Shown piece after piece: positions 1 through 6,111 of a stretch of 9,261 nt of DNA. Source of the stretch: an uncultured bacterium. Lineage in GTDB: Bacteria; Acidobacteriota; UBA890. The translations under genes and the position numbers were made by a program. The stretch is from positions 1-9,261 of the forward strand of contig CALAKE010000445.1 in NCBI GenBank assembly GCA_937922775.1, in the 5' to 3' direction. The stretch's first letter is position 1; every line of letters begins with the position of its first letter. The notes below the pieces were generated by a model. The model was not told the DNA's origin and did not search any database. It was given only the letters and a program-made list of their open reading frames with translations.

Positions 1-2
1 CG

Positions 3-137
3 ACGGTCGCCTGGTATCTCGAGCGCCGCGATTGGTGGGAGCCGATCGTCCTCGACAGCCCCGCCTACCGGGGCTGGATATCGACCCAGTACAGCAAGCT
101 CCCCGGCTCCTCCCAGAACGAAACGACCAAAGACTAG
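3..137 (+). CDS. C-terminal end of a probable dTDP-glucose 4,6-dehydratase (partial, 5' end outside window)
   Basis: Only the last 44 codons and a TAG stop are present. The peptide begins TVAWYLERRDWWEP. That is the helix-plus-WW pattern found at the C-terminus of RmlB/RfbB enzymes, which convert dTDP-glucose to dTDP-4-keto-6-deoxyglucose in the cytoplasm, an early step to dTDP-rhamnose and related sugars. The tail after this motif is variable in the family and is not informative. The next gene starts 16 nt downstream and is also a sugar-nucleotide SDR, which fits a polysaccharide operon. The Rossmann domain and catalytic residues lie outside the window, so another sugar-nucleotide 4,6-dehydratase or epimerase of the extended SDR family cannot be excluded, and no gene symbol is given. 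Confidence 0.6.
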   Translation, partial: TVAWYLERRDWWEPIVLDSPAYRGWISTQYSKLPGSSQNETTKD

Positions 138-153
138 ATTGAAGGAGTTGTAG

Positions 154-1110
154 ATGCGCATCCTGATCACCGGAATCACAGGCTTCGCCGGCAGCCACCT
201 CGCAGAGCATGCCCTTTCGCTCGGGGGGGACATCGAGGTTGTCGGAATCCATCGCTGGCGATCTCGAACCGAGAACATCGACCACCTCGTCGATCAGATC
301 ACGATGTGTGAGTGCGATCTGCGAGACGCCTCCTCGGTAAAGAAGCTCATCGCGGATCAGATGCCGGATCGCATCTTCCATCTGGCTGCGCAGTCCTACG
401 TGCCGACCTCCTGGGATGCGCCGACCGAGACACTGACGACCAATATTTTCGGACAGCTCAACATTTTCGAGGCCCTGCGGGAGACTGGCTGCGGCGCGAG
501 GATCCAGATCGCCGGATCTTCAGAAGAATACGGCATGGTCTATCCGGAAGAGACGCCCATCACGGAAGACAACCCGCTCCGACCGCTCTCGCCGTATGCG
601 GTATCGAAGGTCGCCCAGGACACCCTCGCCTACCAGTACTTCATGTCCTACGGAACACCGGTGATACGCACGCGCGGTTTCAACCATACCGGACCACGGC
701 GCGGCGACGTCTTCGTTACCAGCAACTTCGCCCTGCAGATCGCTCTCATCGAGGCCGGCAAGCAGGAGCCGGTCATCATGGTCGGTAACCTCGACGCGCA
801 GCGCGACTTCACCGATGTTCGTGACACCGTGCGGGCGTACTGGCTCACCCTCGAGCACGGGGAACCCGGCGAGGCCTACAACATCGCCAGCGGCAAGGCC
901 TGGCGCATCCGCGAAGTCCTCGACATGCTGCTGAGCCACAGCTCTGTGGAGATCGAGGTCCAGGAGGATCCCGAGCGCCTCAGGCCTTCGGATGTACCGC
1001 TGTTGCTCGGCGACAACAGCCGCCTGCGGGAAGCAACAGGATGGCAGCCGGAGATCCCTTTCGAGCAAACCACCAGGGACCTGCTCGACTATTGGAGAGA
1101 ACGGGTCTGA
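154..1110 (+). CDS. GDP-mannose 4,6-dehydratase / GDP-6-deoxy-hexulose reductase family SDR (first of two tandem paralogs)
   Basis: A 318-residue extended short-chain dehydrogenase. The N-terminal NAD(P)-binding motif is GITGFAG (residues 7-13). A Ser-Ser-Glu segment (S122, S123, E124) precedes the catalytic YxxxK (Y148, K152). The NHTGP and RDFTDVRD blocks in the second half are typical of the GMD/RMD group. A basic stretch near residues 33-44 (HRWRSRTENIDH) recalls the RR loop of GDP-mannose 4,6-dehydratases and may favour NADP and a dehydratase role. However, the protein is shorter than usual Gmd, and as I recall some Rmd reductases also carry SSEEYG, so dehydratase versus reductase is open. 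The ATG has a strong Shine-Dalgarno, GAAGGAG at 141-147. Likely role: conversion of GDP-mannose to a GDP-6-deoxyhexose for surface glycans, together with the next gene. Confidence 0.8.
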   Translation: MRILITGITGFAGSHLAEHALSLGGDIEVVGIHRWRSRTENIDHLVDQITMCECDLRDASSVKKLIADQMPDRIFHLAAQSYVPTSWDAPTETLTTNIFGQLNIFEALRETGCGARIQIAGSSEEYGMVYPEETPITEDNPLRPLSPYAVSKVAQDTLAYQYFMSYGTPVIRTRGFNHTGPRRGDVFVTSNFALQIALIEAGKQEPVIMVGNLDAQRDFTDVRDTVRAYWLTLEHGEPGEAYNIASGKAWRIREVLDMLLSHSSVEIEVQEDPERLRPSDVPLLLGDNSRLREATGWQPEIPFEQTTRDLLDYWRERV

Positions 1111-1126
1111 CGAGCGAGGCTGATGC

Positions 1127-2098
1127 GTGCGTAGCCTGATCACAGGGATTGGGGGCTTTGCCGGAGGCCACCTCGTCGCTGCCCTCACGACGAATGACGA
1201 CCCGGTCGCCGGCTGCGATTTCGGCCGCGACTCCTACGCACAGCTAGAGCCATTCAGGGACCGGATCGAGCTCGTCGAGGCTGATATTCTCGACGGCCAG
1301 GCGCTGGCCTCTCTGATGCAGGGGTTCAGGCCCGAGGTTGTCTACCACCTCGCGGCGATCACCCACGTGGGCCAAGCGTGGCAGATGCGGCGCAAGACAT
1401 TCGAGGTCAACGTCATCGGCACGGCTACAGTCCTGGAGGCGGCGGCTGAGCTGGATCCGAAACCCAAGGTCATCGTTGCGTCGTCCGGGCAGGTCTATGG
1501 AGCCGCCGTGCAGGATGGCGTTCCCGTTGATGAGGGGCACGCCACCCGCCCACAGGAGCCCTACGGCGCCAGCAAGCTGTGCACGGAAGTACTCGCCGAA
1601 CAGGCGTGGCGTGGCGAGCGGCTTCCCACTGTGGTCTTGCGAACCTTCAATTTCACCGGCCCCTGGCAGAGCCCGACCTTCGTCTGCGGTGACTTTGCCA
1701 ATCAGATCGCCCGCGCCGAGGTCGGCCTTGCCCCGCCCGTGATGACGGTCGGCAACCTCGAGGCGCGGCGCGACTTCTGCGACGTCCGTGACGTCATCGA
1801 CGGATACCTCCTCGCTGCGGAGCATGCGGAGCCGGGCGGCATCTACAACTTGGCGAGCGGTACTCCCGTAAGGATCGGTGATATTCTCGAAAACCTCATC
1901 GAGATGGCGCACGTTCCCATCGAGGTCCGGCAGGACCCTGCCCGACTGCGCCCCGCGGAGATCGAGACGCTGGTCGGCGATGCGTCACTTGCGCAAGAGC
2001 GGTTCGGGTGGCGGGCATCCATCCCGTTCGAAGAGACCCTCGCAGATATTCTCGAATTCTGGCGACGGCAGGCAGAGCGTGAGGCCAGCGACGCCTGA
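1127..2098 (+). CDS. GDP-6-deoxy-D-mannose reductase-like SDR (second tandem paralog)
   Basis: A 323-residue extended SDR, paralogous to the gene just upstream. Both share the GIxGFAG nucleotide-binding motif (here residues 7-13), a late RDFxDVRD block, a C-terminal QDPxRLRP-like block and a GW...IPFE ending. Catalytic YxxxK is Y146/K150. Where 4,6-dehydratases have Thr/Ser-x-Glu, this protein has SSGQ (Q122), so the dehydratase acid is missing. That fits a 4-keto reductase (Rmd-like, making GDP-D-rhamnose) or an epimerase better than a dehydratase. The start is GTG: a GAGG lies about 7 nt upstream (1116-1119), and the nearby ATG at 1123 is in another frame and stops after three codons. The gap to the preceding gene is 16 nt, so they are probably co-transcribed and may act in sequence. 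The exact product is inference. Confidence 0.78.
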   Translation: MRSLITGIGGFAGGHLVAALTTNDDPVAGCDFGRDSYAQLEPFRDRIELVEADILDGQALASLMQGFRPEVVYHLAAITHVGQAWQMRRKTFEVNVIGTATVLEAAAELDPKPKVIVASSGQVYGAAVQDGVPVDEGHATRPQEPYGASKLCTEVLAEQAWRGERLPTVVLRTFNFTGPWQSPTFVCGDFANQIARAEVGLAPPVMTVGNLEARRDFCDVRDVIDGYLLAAEHAEPGGIYNLASGTPVRIGDILENLIEMAHVPIEVRQDPARLRPAEIETLVGDASLAQERFGWRASIPFEETLADILEFWRRQAEREASDA

Positions 2099-2125
2099 GT
2101 GCGGCTGACCGCACGTCCGGGTAGT

Positions 2126-2162
2126 CTGCGCAGCGAGTCACGGCTGTGCAGGGGGCTTTTTT
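2126..2162 (+). terminator. Rho-independent terminator after the sugar genes
   Basis: A 9-bp stem pairs CTGCGCAGC (2126-2134) with GCTGTGCAG (2143-2151), with one G-U pair and an 8-nt loop. Four G and one C separate it from a run of six T (2157-2162). It lies 28 nt after the stop of the second SDR gene and before the dcw promoter, where an operon end is expected. The short spacer between stem and T-tract is slightly longer than ideal. Confidence 0.7.
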
Positions 2163-2194
2163 CAGCAGTTCTCCCACAAAGATCGAAATAGTAG

Positions 2195-2224
2195 TTGACA
2201 GATCCAGGGCGGGCTTATTACAGT
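2195..2224 (+). promoter_or_regulatory. Probable sigma70-type promoter of the dcw cluster (Pmra)
   Basis: A perfect -35 hexamer TTGACA lies at 2195-2200. The -10 is less certain: TACAGT at 2219-2224 (18-bp spacer, four of six consensus bases) or TATTAC at 2216-2221 (15-bp spacer, four of six). Transcription would begin near 2228-2232, giving an untranslated leader of about 70 nt before mraZ. Its place between a terminator and mraZ, directly upstream of the MraZ-type repeats, supports the call. Confidence 0.65.
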
Positions 2225-2230
2225 CCGAAG

Positions 2231-2255
2231 TGGTCGCAAATGGACCAAAGTGGGC
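2231..2255 (+). promoter_or_regulatory. MraZ operator: three TGG-headed direct repeats at 10-bp intervals
   Basis: Three boxes, TGGTC (2231-2235), TGGAC (2241-2245) and TGGGC (2251-2255), are spaced exactly 10 bp apart, each preceded by AAG or AAA. Known MraZ operators consist of TGGGN-like repeats separated by 5 nt upstream of mraZ, so this is the expected architecture. Only the third box matches TGGG; the first two keep TGG. The array begins at about the predicted transcription start, so bound MraZ would be placed to block RNA polymerase. Autoregulation is therefore inferred. Confidence 0.8.
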
Positions 2256-2300
2256 TACTCACCCAGAATCACCGGCAAGAACCGGAGAGAACGGGCCAAA

Positions 2301-2741
2301 ATGTTGCGCGGAAACCAACCAGCAACTGTCGACGACAAGGGCCGCGTCAAGGTCCCAACGTCGTTCCGCGCCGCCATCCGTGAATCATACGGCGTTGAAG
2401 TATTCATGACGAGCCTCACCGGTGAGAACGTGCGCATCTATCCCCTCCCGGTTTGGCGTGCTCTCGAAGAGCGCATCAACCAGATTCCGGCGATGAACCC
2501 AGCCCGCCAGAAGCTCATGGACCGAGTCAACTATTTCGGGCACGTCACGACGATGGACAAGCAGGGACGCGTTCTGGTTCCGCCTCTGCTTCGAGAGGCC
2601 GCTGAGGTCAAGGGCGAAGTCGTCGTGATGGGCCATATGGACTACCTCGTGGTCTGGAACCACGAGAACTTCCGCAAGCGCATCAGTGCTGAACCTCTGA
2701 CGGCGGAAGACCTCCAGTCCCTGGCAGACCTTGGTATCTGA
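2301..2741 (+). CDS. mraZ: MraZ, transcriptional regulator of the dcw cluster
   Basis: A 146-residue protein, the usual length for MraZ. It starts with the family hallmark MLRGNQPATVDDKGR and has two SpoVT/AbrB-like halves, each with a DxxGR signature: D12-R15 followed by VKVP, and D86-R90 followed by VLVP. MraZ forms ring-shaped oligomers and binds the repeats upstream of its own gene, setting expression of the dcw cluster. The frame is open upstream to a GTG at 2250, which would add 17 residues, but that codon lies inside the operator and the extra residues are not family-like. ATG 2301 is therefore chosen, with GGAGAG (2284-2289) as a somewhat distant ribosome site. The first gene of the cluster; rsmH follows after one base. 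Confidence 0.95.
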   Translation: MLRGNQPATVDDKGRVKVPTSFRAAIRESYGVEVFMTSLTGENVRIYPLPVWRALEERINQIPAMNPARQKLMDRVNYFGHVTTMDKQGRVLVPPLLREAAEVKGEVVVMGHMDYLVVWNHENFRKRISAEPLTAEDLQSLADLGI

Positions 2742-2742
2742 C

Positions 2743-3759
2743 ATGTTCGCGTCGATCGTACCGATGGAATCACCGACACGCTCGCGGCTGCGACCCTGGC
2801 CACAGGATCTTGATGCCCGAACGAGCTCGGACGCCGGGCCGATGCATGTTCCCGTAATGGTCAACGAGGTTCTCGAATATCTGAACGTACCCGTCCCCGG
2901 GCTGGTCATCGATGCCACCGTGGGCGGCGGTGGGCACAGCGCCGCGATTCTCGGCGCTTCCCCGGCAACAGTCTTGATCGGCATGGATCGTGACCCCGAA
3001 GCGATCGAGGCAGCGAGCAAGCGCCTGCACACCTGGGCCGACCGCGTCGAGCTTCTGTGCGCCGACTACCGGCAAATCCCGCAGCTCTCCTTCGAGCGAC
3101 GCTGGTGGCCGGTGCGAGGGATTCTCGTCGATCTGGGCATCTCCTCCCTGCAACTCGACTCCGCTGAGCGGGGCTTCGCGTTCCGCAAGCCCGGCCCGCT
3201 GGACATGCGCTTCGATCGCTCATCTGATTGGACAGCAGCCGATCTTGTCAACACGACGGAACGCGACGAGATGGCTACGATTCTGCGCCGCTACGGCGAC
3301 GAGCGCTTCGCCCACCGTATCGCGCGGGCCATCGAGAGGGCTAGAAACAAAGCCCCGATCCGCTCGACCGACAAGCTTGCCGAGATCGTTGCCGGTGCCA
3401 TTCCCGTTTCCCCGAGGCACATTCATCCGGCTACCAGGACTTTTCAGGCGATCCGCATCGCCGTGAACGAGGAACTGCGTGGACTCTACGAATTTGTGGT
3501 CGGGTCGGCACGACTCCTGGCTCCGTACGGCCGGCTCGTCGTCCTGACGTACCACTCCCTTGAAGACCGTCTGGTCAAACAAGCCTTCCAGTACCTCTCC
3601 AGTGATTGTGTGTGCCCGCCGCGCTTGCCGCAGTGCGCATGTTCCAAGGTCACCGAGGTCGAGATCCTCGCAAAGCCTCCGGCTCTCCCACGACCTGAAG
3701 AGGTCGAGGCGAACCCGAGGGCGCGAAGCGCTCGCCTGCGTGCTTTGGAGCGCTGGTGA
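2743..3759 (+). CDS. rsmH: 16S rRNA (cytosine(1402)-N(4))-methyltransferase RsmH (MraW)
   Basis: An S-adenosylmethionine-dependent methyltransferase that modifies C1402 of 16S rRNA near the ribosomal P site. Visible family blocks: HVPVM near residue 35, the SAM-binding DATVGGGGHS (57-66), GMDRDPEAIEAA, VDLGISSLQLD, RGFAFRKPGPLDMRFD, RYGDERFAHRIARAI, HPATRTFQAIR (from about 228), YHSLEDR (270-276), and a C-terminal ARSARLRALER. The start is uncertain. ATG 2743 sits one base after the mraZ stop, suits translational coupling and gives 338 residues. ATG 2842 would give 305, closer to the common family length of about 310, and begins directly at MHVPVM. TTG 2731 and ATG 2764 are further options. 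None has a strong Shine-Dalgarno. The function is certain; the first 33 residues are not. Confidence 0.95.
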   Translation: MFASIVPMESPTRSRLRPWPQDLDARTSSDAGPMHVPVMVNEVLEYLNVPVPGLVIDATVGGGGHSAAILGASPATVLIGMDRDPEAIEAASKRLHTWADRVELLCADYRQIPQLSFERRWWPVRGILVDLGISSLQLDSAERGFAFRKPGPLDMRFDRSSDWTAADLVNTTERDEMATILRRYGDERFAHRIARAIERARNKAPIRSTDKLAEIVAGAIPVSPRHIHPATRTFQAIRIAVNEELRGLYEFVVGSARLLAPYGRLVVLTYHSLEDRLVKQAFQYLSSDCVCPPRLPQCACSKVTEVEILAKPPALPRPEEVEANPRARSARLRALERW

Positions 3760-3836
3760 GGGAAGAAAACATCAGGAGAACCGAGGAAACGAGTGTCCGG
3801 AGCAAGTGGCACCGAGGCTCAGCTAGACCACAATGA

Positions 3837-3861
3837 GTTGTAAACTGCCTCCCTTTACAAC
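3837..3861 (+). repeat. Perfect 8-bp inverted repeat in the rsmH-ftsL gap
   Basis: GTTGTAAA (3837-3844) and TTTACAAC (3854-3861) are exact reverse complements around a 9-nt centre. Arm centres are 17 bp apart, so the site could be an operator for a dimeric regulator or a weak RNA hairpin (three G-C of eight pairs). No T-tract follows directly, so a terminator is unlikely. It is AT-rich compared with its surroundings. Function unknown. Confidence 0.5.
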
Positions 3862-3935
3862 CCTGGCTAGCATTCGCCCCTGGCCATCGGTGTCACGCTC
3901 CGGATCTTTTTTCTTCAGCGAGCGGAGGGCCTGAG

Positions 3936-4343
3936 GTGGCCCGCCCCCGCCGCCCGAGGGTCGTCAACGGCCCCCTCATCAAACCCCGAGAGCCCGGCAG
4001 GCTCGCCGACCTAGCACGGGTCATTCTCCTCGGCGCCCTCGTTGCTTTGCCCGCCTTCCTTTACGCCACGCTACAGGCAAATCTGCTCCAGCAGCGCCGC
4101 AGCGTCGTCGAGCTCGAGGAGCACCTCGGTGGGCTCGAGGAACAACGGCGGCGACTCGATGTGGAGCTCGCCAGCCTCCGGGACCCCCGTCGCGTCCGAG
4201 AGGTCGCCACGGCAATGATGGGCATGGTCGATGCCGACTCGGAGCAGATCATCTATCTCACCCTGCCCCCACACATCCCTGAGAATCCAACGACCTTGGT
4301 CGCCGAAGCTTTAGGAGATACCCATGGTCGTCAACGACCTTAG
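3936..4343 (+). CDS. ftsL: Cell division protein FtsL
   Basis: A 135-residue bitopic membrane protein with FtsL architecture. It has a basic, proline-rich cytoplasmic N-terminus (1-28), one hydrophobic segment at about 29-47, then a periplasmic leucine-rich coiled coil (about 50-84). A short RDPRRVREVA...GM segment follows, resembling the conserved end of the FtsL coiled coil. FtsL forms a complex with FtsB and FtsQ and helps activate FtsW/FtsI septal synthesis. Sequence conservation in FtsL is low, so the call rests on topology and on position between rsmH and ftsI. The start is GTG, supported by GGAGG at 3924-3928, 7 nt upstream. Its end overlaps ftsI by 20 nt, implying coupled translation. 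A 176-bp gap upstream, rare in this cluster, may hold an extra control element. Confidence 0.87.
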   Translation: MARPRRPRVVNGPLIKPREPGRLADLARVILLGALVALPAFLYATLQANLLQQRRSVVELEEHLGGLEEQRRRLDVELASLRDPRRVREVATAMMGMVDADSEQIIYLTLPPHIPENPTTLVAEALGDTHGRQRP

Positions 4344-6096
4344 GCGGGCGGTAGTCGGCCAGCAGCAGCAGCGCAGGCTTCTGCTCCTCATCGTGTGTGC
4401 CGGGCTGTGGAGCGGCCTTCTGATAGGCCGTCTCGTGCACCTCCAGGTGGCCTTGCACGACGACCTCGTGGAACGAGCACGCGACCAGCAGGAGTTCGTG
4501 GCTGAGATCCCGGCCGAGCGTGGCGATATCCTCGACCGTGAAGGGCGGCTGCTGGCCAGCAGTCTCGACGAGACTTCGATCTACGTCCATCCGCATCTGT
4601 TGGGAGAACGCGATCCAGCGGATGTGGCGGAGCTTCTGGCCCCAGCGCTCGACATGCCGGCGGACGAGATTTTGAGGATTCTCGATCTTGACGTGCGATT
4701 TCGCTACCTCGCGCGCAAGGCGAAGCCGGAAATCGTCACGGCGGTACGCCAAGTCGTGCGCAACAATGGGCTCCGCCAGGCTGTGGGGTTTCATCCGGCG
4801 AGCAAGCGCTATTACCCCAAGCGCCAGCTTGCGGCTCACATTGTCGGCTACGTCAGCGACGACAACGCCGGGCAGGCCGGCCTCGAGTTCTTCTACGACG
4901 AGCAGATTCGCGGTCAACCCGGCCGGTGGATGACTCTCAGAGACGGGGGGAATCAACCCATTGACCCCGACGGGCTCCTTCGCGTCGACCCGACTCCCGG
5001 CAACAACTTGGTTCTGACCCTCGACTCGGTCGTCCAGGCCACCGCTGAGTCAGCGCTAGAAGAGACGATTCTCGAGCGCGGCGCCGAGTCCGGTAGCGCC
5101 ATCGTCATGGACCCGAAAACGGGTGCCATCCTCGCTATGGCCACGTATCCGACGTTCAACCCGAATGTCCGTGATGCCTCCTTCGCCAACCACTGGCACA
5201 ACAAGGTGGTGCTGCACGCCTATGAGCCGGGATCTACCTTCAAGATCTTCACTGCTGCCGCCGCCCTGCAGGAGGGACTCGTCAACGAGGAGGAGCTCAT
5301 CGACTGCCAGGGTGGCGCCATGCGGGTGGCCAGCCATACGTACAACGACTGGCGACGCGGCTTCGGCATCATGCCCTTTCGAGAGGTTCTGGCGAATTCG
5401 AGCAACGTCGGCATGATCAAAGTGGGATTGCGCTTCACGCCGGAGAGCTTTTTCGGCTGGTTGAGTGCTTTTGGATTCGGACAGTTGAGCGGCATCGACC
5501 TTCCCGGCGAGGCGCCTGGAATCCTTCGTACCATGGAACGCTGGTCGAGCCTGTCGCAGAGCTCGATGGTTATCGGGCAGGAAGTGGCCGTGACGCCTCT
5601 GCAGCTCGCCACCGCGGTCTCGGCAGTGGCTAACGGAGGCCGGTTGATGGAGCCATACGTGGTGTCGAGCATACGTGACGCCGGCGGGCAAATCGTCCGG
5701 GAGCGCCGACCGATCGCTCGCCGCCAGGTGATCGACCCTCTCACCGCACGGCGGATCGTCACGGTGCTGGAGCGCGTGGTCGCCGGCAAGGACGGCAGCG
5801 GTACTCGCGCCTCGATCCCCGGTTATCGTATTGCCGGCAAGACCGGCACGGCCCAGAAGATCGGACCCGAAGGGCGATACAGCCAATACGTTTCCTCGTT
5901 TATCGGAATGCTGCCGGCAGCCGATCCGGAGCTCGTCGTGCTGGTCATGATCGACTCCCCCGATCCGAGCCGCGGCTATTATGGTAGTGAAGTTGCCATG
6001 CCGGCCTTCCGCCAAATCGCCGAGGCGGCGATTCGCGTGCTGCGCATCCCCCCCGATGCGGCGGCGCCATCCGTGCTGGCCGGTGCTGCAAGCTGA
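4324..6096 (+). CDS. ftsI: Peptidoglycan D,D-transpeptidase FtsI (class B penicillin-binding protein, PBP3 type)
   Basis: A 590-residue class B PBP, close in length to proteobacterial FtsI. It has a short cytoplasmic N-terminus and one membrane anchor (about 19-38). A non-catalytic dimerisation/pedestal region follows, beginning near PAERGDILDREGR (about 62-74). The transpeptidase domain starts near residue 255 and has all three active-site motifs: SxxK as S304-T-F-K307, SxN as S359-S360-N361, and KTG at K506-T-G508. It ends soon after the domain, without PASTA repeats. The enzyme cross-links septal peptidoglycan in the periplasm together with FtsW. ATG 4324 is preceded by AGGAG (4313-4317) and lies inside the end of ftsL. 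Sporulation SpoVD-type paralogs share the fold, but the location in the dcw cluster and the missing PASTA favour FtsI. Confidence 0.95.
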   Translation: MVVNDLRRAVVGQQQQRRLLLLIVCAGLWSGLLIGRLVHLQVALHDDLVERARDQQEFVAEIPAERGDILDREGRLLASSLDETSIYVHPHLLGERDPADVAELLAPALDMPADEILRILDLDVRFRYLARKAKPEIVTAVRQVVRNNGLRQAVGFHPASKRYYPKRQLAAHIVGYVSDDNAGQAGLEFFYDEQIRGQPGRWMTLRDGGNQPIDPDGLLRVDPTPGNNLVLTLDSVVQATAESALEETILERGAESGSAIVMDPKTGAILAMATYPTFNPNVRDASFANHWHNKVVLHAYEPGSTFKIFTAAAALQEGLVNEEELIDCQGGAMRVASHTYNDWRRGFGIMPFREVLANSSNVGMIKVGLRFTPESFFGWLSAFGFGQLSGIDLPGEAPGILRTMERWSSLSQSSMVIGQEVAVTPLQLATAVSAVANGGRLMEPYVVSSIRDAGGQIVRERRPIARRQVIDPLTARRIVTVLERVVAGKDGSGTRASIPGYRIAGKTGTAQKIGPEGRYSQYVSSFIGMLPAADPELVVLVMIDSPDPSRGYYGSEVAMPAFRQIAEAAIRVLRIPPDAAAPSVLAGAAS

Positions 6097-6111
6097 ATAG
6101 AAAGGCAAGTC

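Noticed and set aside
1123..1134. ATG upstream of the second SDR gene
   Set aside because: It reads ATG-CGT-GCG-TAG and ends after three codons. The GTG at 1127 opens the conserved Rossmann motif and has a suitable GAGG.
2250..2300. Upstream GTG start for mraZ adding 17 residues
   Set aside because: The codon lies within the third operator repeat and close to the predicted transcript start, while MLRGN at 2301 is the conserved MraZ N-terminus.
3804..3810. Single AAGTGG box in the rsmH-ftsL gap resembling one MraZ repeat
   Set aside because: It has no partner 10 bp away on either side; a lone six-base match is expected by chance.
3885..3912. Possible terminator before ftsL (T6 at 3907-3912)
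   Set aside because: The only stem I can draw upstream has about five pairs with a bulge, too weak, and termination just before an essential division gene would be odd.
5056..6108. Minus-strand open frame of 350 codons opposite ftsI
   Set aside because: It is a GC-rich shadow of ftsI. The translated product shows no recognisable domain, and the + strand frame has complete catalytic motifs. The same holds for the 222- to 232-codon minus-strand frames opposite the sugar and other genes.
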